This document shows, one piece after another, positions 58,918 through 64,000 of a stretch of DNA of 64,000 nt. This DNA is from Elioraea thermophila (ex Habib et al. 2022). Its GTDB lineage: Bacteria > Pseudomonadota > Alphaproteobacteria > Acetobacterales > Acetobacteraceae. Position numbers and translations under genes: made by a program. Within the stretch, counting starts at the first letter, position 1, and each line of letters begins with the position of its first letter. The notes under the pieces were generated by a model, which had not been told where the DNA came from, did not search any database, and saw only the letters and a list, made by a program, of their open reading frames with translations. Where the stretch lies: contig NZ_QMDI01000006.1 of the NCBI RefSeq assembly GCF_003336755.1, forward strand, positions 248,001 through 312,000. Direction: 5' to 3'.

Positions 58918-59936
58918 GCGAGGTGATCGTTCTCGAGGGCGATCCCTACGCGCGCGGTCTCGCGCAGGCGCGTGCCTGTCCGGAGCTGGCGGATGCCGTG
59001 CGGCGCGCGATCCGCAGCCGGCTTGCCGAAGTGCCGTGCGCGAGCCCTGCCTCGCGGGAGTTCCTCGCCGCCCAGCGCGCCTGGACCGAGCGGCACGCGC
59101 CGGAAGCGATGGCCGAGGTCGCCGGCATCGCCGAGGGCTTCGGGCTCGACCCCGCGGAGGTGTTCGCGCATCTGCACGCCAACATCCTCGCCGATCTCGC
59201 CGCCGCCACCGCCGTGGCGGATGGCTGTTCCGCCTTCGCCTGCGACGGTGTCGTCGCCAAGAACCGCGACGTGCGCGCTGAGCTTGCGCCGCTGCAGCGG
59301 CTGTTCGTCCTGCGCGACCCGGCTTGGGGAGGGCGAAGCGTGCTCGCCCTCGGTTCGCTCGGCGCACCCGGCGCCTGGTCGTCGGGGATGAACAGCGACG
59401 GGCTTGCGCTGGCCGATACGCAGATCCCGACCGCCGACCATGGGCCCGGGATGCTGCGCTATGTCCTGATGAACCGGCTGCTCGCCAGCTGTTCGCGCGT
59501 GGCGGAGGCGCTCGGCGCGATCGCCGCCCTGCCGCACGCCGGTGGCGGGGCGCTCGTTCTCGCCGACGCCACGGGGGCGTCAGCCGCGGTGGAACTCCGC
59601 CATCGCCGCGTGGATGTCGAACAGGCGGCGTGGGTCGCGCGCACCAACCACTACACGGCGGCGGCCGATCGCCTGCCCCCCGTGCCGCACTCCCAGGCCC
59701 GGCTCGCCGTGCTGCGCGCCCTGGTCGCCGCCGGCGCGCCGCCCGAGACCATCCTCGCCCATCGGGGCCCTGGCGAGGCCCTCTGCCGGCCCGCCGGCGA
59801 TGCCGCCCCGACCATCTCGGGCGCGATCTGGGACACGCGGGCGCTCGCCGCCCGCATCGCCTTCGGCCCTCCCGGCACCGCGCCGTGGCGGGAGTTCCGC
59901 CTCCTCGACGGGGAATGGCGCGAAACGCACGCCTGA
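58914..59936 (+). CDS. C45-family Ntn hydrolase (acyl-CoA:6-APA acyltransferase-like)
   Basis: 340 residues from GTG 58914. The N-terminal part ([21 protein letters not shown]) resembles the propeptide of the AAT/C45 family. The likely self-cleavage site and nucleophile is Cys105 in [39 protein letters not shown] and [10 protein letters not shown] are further family segments. No signal peptide is seen, so it should act in the cytoplasm. Members hydrolyse or form amide bonds of acylated amines, such as penicillins. It overlaps the DppF-type gene by four bases, which suggests it cleaves the imported compound. Confidence 0.8.
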   Translation: MSEVIVLEGDPYARGLAQARACPELADAVRRAIRSRLAEVPCASPASREFLAAQRAWTERHAPEAMAEVAGIAEGFGLDPAEVFAHLHANILADLAAATAVADGCSAFACDGVVAKNRDVRAELAPLQRLFVLRDPAWGGRSVLALGSLGAPGAWSSGMNSDGLALADTQIPTADHGPGMLRYVLMNRLLASCSRVAEALGAIAALPHAGGGALVLADATGASAAVELRHRRVDVEQAAWVARTNHYTAAADRLPPVPHSQARLAVLRALVAAGAPPETILAHRGPGEALCRPAGDAAPTISGAIWDTRALAARIAFGPPGTAPWREFRLLDGEWRETHA

Positions 59937-60970
59937 GCGTAGACTTCACGCCGGAGGCGGCGGGGCCGGCGCCCATGGCGTATGCGGAGCTGATCGGGGA
60001 ACACGAGAGCATCAAGGCGGTGCGCGCCCTCGTCGCGCGCATCGCGCAAAGCCCCGTCCGCCAGGTGCTGCTCTACGGCGAGACGGGCACCGGCAAGGGC
60101 CTGGTCGCACGCCTCATCCACCGCCTGTCGCCGCGCGCGGCGCGACCCTTCGTCGACGTCAACTGCGCCGCCATCCCCGCCACGCTGATGGAGAGCGAGC
60201 TCTTCGGCCACGAACGCGGCGCCTTCACCGGCGCGCAAGGCGTCAAGCCGGGGCTGATCGAGGCCGCGCAGGGCGGCACGCTCTTCCTCGACGAGATCCG
60301 CGAGATGGACCTGCAGCTGCAGGCCAAGCTCCTCACCCTGCTCGACACGCACGAGTTCCGCCGTCTCGGCGCGATCAAGTCGACCCGGGTCGATGTGCGC
60401 TTCATCGCCTCCACCAACCGCATCCTCCTGTCCGAGGTGAAGGCCGGGCGTTTCCGCGACGACCTCTATTGGCGCCTGCAGGTGGTGGCGGTGAACATCC
60501 CGCCTTTGCGGGAACGCGGCGACGACGTGCTGCTCCTCGCCGAAGCGTTCCTGCGCGACCACGGAGCTCGGGTCGGACGGACGATCAGGGGGCTCGAGCC
60601 GCGCGTGGCCGAAATCTTCCGCCTCTATTCCTGGCCCGGCAATGTGCGCGAACTCGAGAACCTGATCGAGCGCATCGCCATCCTCGAGCGCGAGGACGTG
60701 GTGCTGGTGAAGCACTTGCCGGATCGGATCCTGCGCGAGGTCGAGGGCCGCGCCCCGCCCGGCGCTCTTGCCGCCGATGGCCTCGTGGCCGCCCTCGGCC
60801 GCGGCTTCCATGAGGCGACGGAGGACTTCCAGCGCGCGCTGATCGCGGAGGCGCTGAAGCGTGCGGGCGGCAAGCACGGCCGGGCGGCGCGCCTGTTGCG
60901 CCTCTCGCGCCATGCGCTGCGGCATCAGATGCTGAAGCTCGGTCTCGCCACCGCGCAGGCCGGCGACTGA
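59915..60970 (+). CDS. Sigma-54-dependent transcriptional activator (AAA+ plus Fis-type HTH, no sensor domain)
   Basis: About 351 residues from ATG 59915, or 331 from ATG 59975. The AAA+ domain starts almost at once: Walker [16 protein letters not shown], the sigma-54 contact loop [10 protein letters not shown]-like [15 protein letters not shown], Walker [10 protein letters not shown], and the arginine finger region [28 protein letters not shown] follows, and the C-terminus has a Fis-type helix-turn-helix ([21 protein letters not shown]). No receiver, PAS or GAF domain precedes it, as in PspF. It is the last gene of the ABC operon and lies directly before a sigma-54 promoter element. Confidence 0.92.
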   Translation: MARNARLSVDFTPEAAGPAPMAYAELIGEHESIKAVRALVARIAQSPVRQVLLYGETGTGKGLVARLIHRLSPRAARPFVDVNCAAIPATLMESELFGHERGAFTGAQGVKPGLIEAAQGGTLFLDEIREMDLQLQAKLLTLLDTHEFRRLGAIKSTRVDVRFIASTNRILLSEVKAGRFRDDLYWRLQVVAVNIPPLRERGDDVLLLAEAFLRDHGARVGRTIRGLEPRVAEIFRLYSWPGNVRELENLIERIAILEREDVVLVKHLPDRILREVEGRAPPGALAADGLVAALGRGFHEATEDFQRALIAEALKRAGGKHGRAARLLRLSRHALRHQMLKLGLATAQAGD

Positions 60971-60974
60971 GCCC

Positions 60975-60990
60975 TGGCACGACACGTGCA
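60975..60990 (+). promoter_or_regulatory. Candidate sigma-54 (-24/-12) promoter of atuA-DUF4387
   Basis: TGGCACGACACGTGCA matches TGGCACRNNNNTTGCW except for one base (GTGC for TTGC). GG at 60976-60977 and GC at 60988-60989 are ten bases apart. It begins four bases after the stop of the sigma-54 activator gene and 71 bases before the atuA ATG. The deviation is the same as in the element at 53296-53311. Confidence 0.62.
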
Positions 60991-61045
60991 GGACCGCGCT
61001 CACACGGGCGCCGACCGTGCCGGTCGCCCTGTGGGAGAGTCGCCG

Positions 61046-62434
61046 ATGACCGCCGTCACCATCCTCTGCCCCACCGGGCATCTCGGCTTCACGCCGTTCG
61101 AGAAGGCCTCCTTCCTCGCCGGGTGCGAGCACGCGCCGGATTTCATCGTCGCCGACTCGGGTTCCTGCGACATCGGGCCCTATCCCTTGGGTGCCGACTC
61201 GCAGGCCTCGCCGCCCGCCTGGCAACGGCACGACCTGGAGGCGATGCTGCTCGCCGCCCGGCGGCTCGGCGTGCCGATGATCGTCGGGTCCGCCTCCGAT
61301 ACCGGAACCGATCGCGGGGTCGAGCAGTTCGCCGCGATGATCCGCGACATCGCCGCCGAGCACGGCCTCGCCCCTTTCCGCCTTGCCACCATCAAGTCGG
61401 AGCAGACGCGCGAGTTCCTGCAAGCGCGCCTGGCGGCCGGCACGCCGATCAAGGGTCTCGATGGGCGGGCGGATGCCGACGCGGCGCTCCTTTCGCGGAC
61501 GGATCGGATCGTCGCCGTGATGGATGCCGAACCGATCGCGGCCGCCTTGCGGGAGGGGGCGGAGGTGGTGATCGCCGGCCGGGCTTCCGACTGCGCCCTC
61601 TTCGCCGCGCCCCTGCTCAATGCCGGGCTCTCGCCGGCCACCGCCTACTACGCGGGCAAGCTGATGGAATGCGCCTCGTTCTGCTGCGAACCCTTCATGG
61701 GCAAGGAATCGATCCTCGGCCGCATCGCCGAGGACGACATCCGCATCACCGCCCTCCATCCCGGGCAGCGCTGCACGCCCGCCTCGCTCGCCGGCCACGC
61801 GATGTATGAGCGGCGGAACCCGTTCTACGAACACGTCGTCTCCGGCACGGTCGACATGCGCGACTGCCGCTATGAGGCGGTGGATGAACGCACGGCCCGG
61901 GCGAGCGGAGCTCGCTTCATTCCCGCCGTCACCCCGATGGTGAAGCTGGAAGGCGCGGGCAAGGTGGGTGAACGGCGGCTCGCCGTGGTCGGCATCCGAG
62001 ACCCGTACGTGATCGAAAACATCGATGCCGCGATCGCCTGGGCGAGAGCCCGTCTCGCCGAACGCTTCGGCGCACCCGATGCGGCCGGTTGGTCGGTGCA
62101 CTACCACCTGTTCGGCCGCAACGGCGTGATGGGCGAGCTCGAACCGAGCCCACCGGCCCATCCGCACGAGCTCGGCATCGTGGTCGAGACGGTCTGCCGG
62201 GACGCAGCGAGGGCCGAAGAGATTTGTGCTCTGGCCGCGCGCAACCTGTTCTACGCCCGGCTGCCCGAGGTGAAGGGCACGGCCGGGGCGGCGGCGCTGA
62301 TGGCGGACGAGATCCTGATCGGCAAACCCGGCTACGAGTGGACGCTGAACCACGTGATGCCGGTGCGCGATGCCTGCGAGCTGTTCCGGACCGAATTCCA
62401 TCTCGTCGATGGACGCGCGCGGAGGGCCGCCTGA
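61046..62434 (+). CDS. AtuA-family protein (DUF1446, acyclic terpene utilization type)
   Basis: About 462 residues. It starts MTAVTILCPTGHLGFTPFEKASF and has VADSGSCDIGPYPLGAD, MIVGSASDTGTDRGVEQF, VIAGRASDCALFAAPLL and CCEPFMGKESILGRI, the DUF1446/AtuA pattern. AtuA is required for citronellol and geraniol breakdown in Pseudomonas, but most relatives lie outside terpene clusters and the reaction is unknown. No atuC, atuF or other terpene genes are here. The next gene encodes DUF4387, the usual partner. Expression is probably under the sigma-54 element upstream. Confidence 0.85.
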   Translation: MTAVTILCPTGHLGFTPFEKASFLAGCEHAPDFIVADSGSCDIGPYPLGADSQASPPAWQRHDLEAMLLAARRLGVPMIVGSASDTGTDRGVEQFAAMIRDIAAEHGLAPFRLATIKSEQTREFLQARLAAGTPIKGLDGRADADAALLSRTDRIVAVMDAEPIAAALREGAEVVIAGRASDCALFAAPLLNAGLSPATAYYAGKLMECASFCCEPFMGKESILGRIAEDDIRITALHPGQRCTPASLAGHAMYERRNPFYEHVVSGTVDMRDCRYEAVDERTARASGARFIPAVTPMVKLEGAGKVGERRLAVVGIRDPYVIENIDAAIAWARARLAERFGAPDAAGWSVHYHLFGRNGVMGELEPSPPAHPHELGIVVETVCRDAARAEEICALAARNLFYARLPEVKGTAGAAALMADEILIGKPGYEWTLNHVMPVRDACELFRTEFHLVDGRARRAA

Positions 62435-62435
62435 G

Positions 62436-62759
62436 ATGCTGCGCAACCGCACCACGCTGCGCGACCTCGCCTCCACCATCCGCAGCAAGAATGCCGGGGT
62501 CGATCACATCACCTTCGACGTGATCTTCAAGGATCGCACGGCCTTCGAGCGGGTGCGCGAGTCGGGTGTGCTCTCCCCCGAGACCGTCGCCGCGCTCTAC
62601 CGCATCCCGCGCGAGCGCATCACCGATTTCGTCGTCTTCGAGCCCGCGAACGCGATCAAGTTCACCCTTCGCCGCGCGCGCCCCTCCGGCAGCCCGGGCG
62701 AATCCGACGTGTTCGGCTCGCAGCACTACGCGCCGCTGTTCGAGGTCGAAGTGCCGTGA
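62436..62759 (+). CDS. DUF4387 protein, partner of AtuA
   Basis: 107 residues from ATG 62436, one base after the atuA stop. TLRDLASTIRSKNAGVDHITFDVIF is the N-terminal signature of DUF4387; ITDFVVFEPANAIKFTLRR and QHYAPLFEVEV complete it. In many genomes this domain is fused to, or follows, the DUF1446 protein, so both are likely subunits of one enzyme. The function is not known. The longer frame starting at 62370 overlaps atuA and is not preferred. Confidence 0.88.
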   Translation: MLRNRTTLRDLASTIRSKNAGVDHITFDVIFKDRTAFERVRESGVLSPETVAALYRIPRERITDFVVFEPANAIKFTLRRARPSGSPGESDVFGSQHYAPLFEVEVP

Positions 62760-62848
62760 CGAGCTTTCTGAAGTAGCGCACGCAAGGGTTGCAGACGTCG
62801 CCCCGCTCGCGGCATCGTTCACGCCAGGAGCGTGGGGCGGAAGCAGGC

Positions 62849-63598
62849 GTGACGAAGCGGCGCGACTTGGCCGAAGCGCAAGGGTTGTTCGCCGAGGCTG
62901 GTGCGACGGTCGCGGCCGATGGCGAGGCGGCGGCGGGGCATCTCGGCCATCGCGCCCGTCTGCGCGCCCGCTTTCTCAAGGGCGGGGCGGAGGCGGTGGC
63001 CGACTACGAACTCCTGGAACTCCTGCTGTTCGCCATCCCTCGTCTCGACACCAAGCCGCTCGCCAAGGCGTTGATCGCGCGCTTCGGCTCCTTCGCCGGC
63101 GTGCTCGCCGCCCCGCCCGAAGCGCTGCGGTCCGTGCCCGGCGTAGGCGATGCGGTGGTGGTCACGCTGAAGGTGGCGCATGCCGCGGCCCTGAAGCTCG
63201 CCGCCGCCGAGGTGCGCGAGGCGCCGGTGCTGAACGCCTGGGACAAGCTCGTCGCCTACCTGCACGCCGCGCTGGCGCGCGAGCCGGTCGAGCACGTGCG
63301 CGTTCTCTATCTCGATGCGAAGAACCGGCTGAAGGCGGACGAGGCGCACGGCCGCGGCACGGTGAACCACACGCCGCTCTATCCGCGCGAGATCGTCCGC
63401 CGCGCGCTCGAACTCCAGGCCACCGCCCTGATCCTCGTGCACAACCATCCCTCCGGCGACCCGACCCCCTCGCGCGCCGACATCGACCTCACGCGCGAGG
63501 TTCGCGAGGCAGCCGCCCTGTTGGGCATCGCGCTGCACGACCACGTGATCGTCGGCAACGGCCGGGTCGCCTCGTTCCGTCAGCTCGGCCTGCTCTGA
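62849..63598 (+). CDS. radC: RadC-family JAB/MPN+ protein
   Basis: About 249 residues from GTG 62849 (VTKRRDLAEAQG); the ATG at 62789 is possible. The N-terminal helix-hairpin-helix part has HRARLRARFLKGGAEAVADYELLELLLFAIPRLDTKPLAK. The C-terminal JAMM metalloprotease-like site is complete: the Glu side EHVRVLYLD, then HNHPSGDPTPSRAD with two His and an Asp for zinc. RadC was long called a repair protein, but its role is unsettled. A second copy begins 93 bases downstream. Confidence 0.9.
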   Translation: MTKRRDLAEAQGLFAEAGATVAADGEAAAGHLGHRARLRARFLKGGAEAVADYELLELLLFAIPRLDTKPLAKALIARFGSFAGVLAAPPEALRSVPGVGDAVVVTLKVAHAAALKLAAAEVREAPVLNAWDKLVAYLHAALAREPVEHVRVLYLDAKNRLKADEAHGRGTVNHTPLYPREIVRRALELQATALILVHNHPSGDPTPSRADIDLTREVREAAALLGIALHDHVIVGNGRVASFRQLGLL

Positions 63599-63691
63599 TC
63601 GGGCAGCCGCCGGAGGTCGCTCACCTCTTGCAACTATTGCGCGTTTGATGGCACATCGCCACAACCACGCAATCGTCTGCGGGGGCGCGGC

Positions 63692-64000
63692 ATGGGGCTG
63701 CTGCGACGGCTGTTCGGCAAGGACGCGGAGGGGCTTCGCTTCCCCGAGCCGCCCGTCCCGCGCTCGCGGGGTTTCGCCGAAGCCCCGGCCGGTCTCACCC
63801 CGCCGTCGGACGGCAGCGCTTCTCCTGCCCCTGCGGCCGAAGCCGCCTGGCCGCGGGCGCCGGCTGAAGTGCAGTTCCCCTCCACCGGGCCGCACGGCCA
63901 CCGCGCGCGGCTGCGCGACAAGCTCCTCACCCGCGGCCCCGACGCCCTCGCCGATTACGAGCTCCTCGAGATGCTCCTGTTCTTCGCCATGCCGAAGGGC
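63692..64000 (+). CDS. radC: Second RadC-family protein (partial, C-terminus outside window)
   Basis: The first 103 codons are present, reading open to the window edge. The start is ATG 63692 after GGGGGCG. Residues 1-65 are a poorly conserved Pro/Ala-rich leader ([20 protein letters not shown] and on). Then [36 protein letters not shown] matches the start of the RadC domain and its upstream neighbour. The JAMM site lies beyond the window, so catalytic status cannot be judged. A tandem paralog of the preceding gene. Confidence 0.8.
   Translation, partial: MGLLRRLFGKDAEGLRFPEPPVPRSRGFAEAPAGLTPPSDGSASPAPAAEAAWPRAPAEVQFPSTGPHGHRARLRDKLLTRGPDALADYELLEMLLFFAMPKG

Overview
The window reads as one contiguous piece of chromosome from a very GC-rich alphaproteobacterium. 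Gene density is close to complete, overlaps of the ATGA, GTGA and TGATG type are common, and many genes start with GTG. Protein content (dnaN-recF-gyrB block, GlmU-GlmS, class II DAHP synthase, zinc-free S4, Tat-type secreted binding proteins) fits Rhodospirillales, probably near Acetobacteraceae. That placement is inference from gene content, not from a tree. I see no insertion sequence, prophage, CRISPR array or rRNA. One tRNA gene, tRNA-Val(CAC), is present. No gene-free stretch exceeds 300 bases; the longest is 28695-28972.

Layout. 1-5011: a partial membrane glycosyltransferase, divergent from rsmB; a PfkB sugar kinase and an aldo/keto reductase; two tiny membrane proteins; one secreted protein. 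5035-9877: dnaN-recF-gyrB on the minus strand. 10046-18121: an outer-membrane protein, then an unusual cation cluster (DUF5132 protein, stand-alone HMA_2 protein, and the minus-strand operon MgtE, Ca2+-type P-ATPase, divergent MetK-like protein), then a three-domain MliC/META secreted protein. 18222-25763: a complete dipeptide-type ABC importer with an M20 amidohydrolase, and an orphan receiver protein. 25897-28694: a sulfide-quinone-reductase-like flavoprotein with a TDT-family exporter and a DUF5368 membrane protein, behind an inverted repeat that looks like an SqrR/BigR operator. 29140-34931: twin DUF3108 proteins, glmU-glmS and an esterase. 35035-44935: a chemoreceptor, succinate-semialdehyde dehydrogenase, glutathione reductase, DAHP synthase, and an NAD module (pncB, an EamA transporter, nadE). 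44932-49614: gltX, cysS and cimA. 49681-51245: a CsoR/RcnR-type sensor, a His-rich NicO exporter and a DUF305 protein. 51297-53143: trmJ and rpsD. 53389-62759: a second peptide-type ABC importer, a C45 Ntn-hydrolase, a sigma-54 activator, and an AtuA/DUF4387 pair. 62849-64000: two tandem radC genes, the second cut by the window edge.

Two regions deserve most attention. First, the 53.3-62.8 kb region has two near-perfect sigma-54 promoter elements that share the same deviation from consensus. One lies before the ABC importer and one before atuA-DUF4387, and the sigma-54 activator gene sits between them. This suggests one self-contained regulon that imports an amide- or peptide-like compound, hydrolyses it, and passes a product to AtuA/DUF4387, whose reaction is unknown. 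Second, the 11.2-17.1 kb cluster couples an Mg2+ channel, a predicted Ca2+ pump and a MetK paralog that has lost several residues expected to bind methionine. The pump and the stand-alone protein share the same CXXC-less HMA_2 fold. I know of no described function for this combination.
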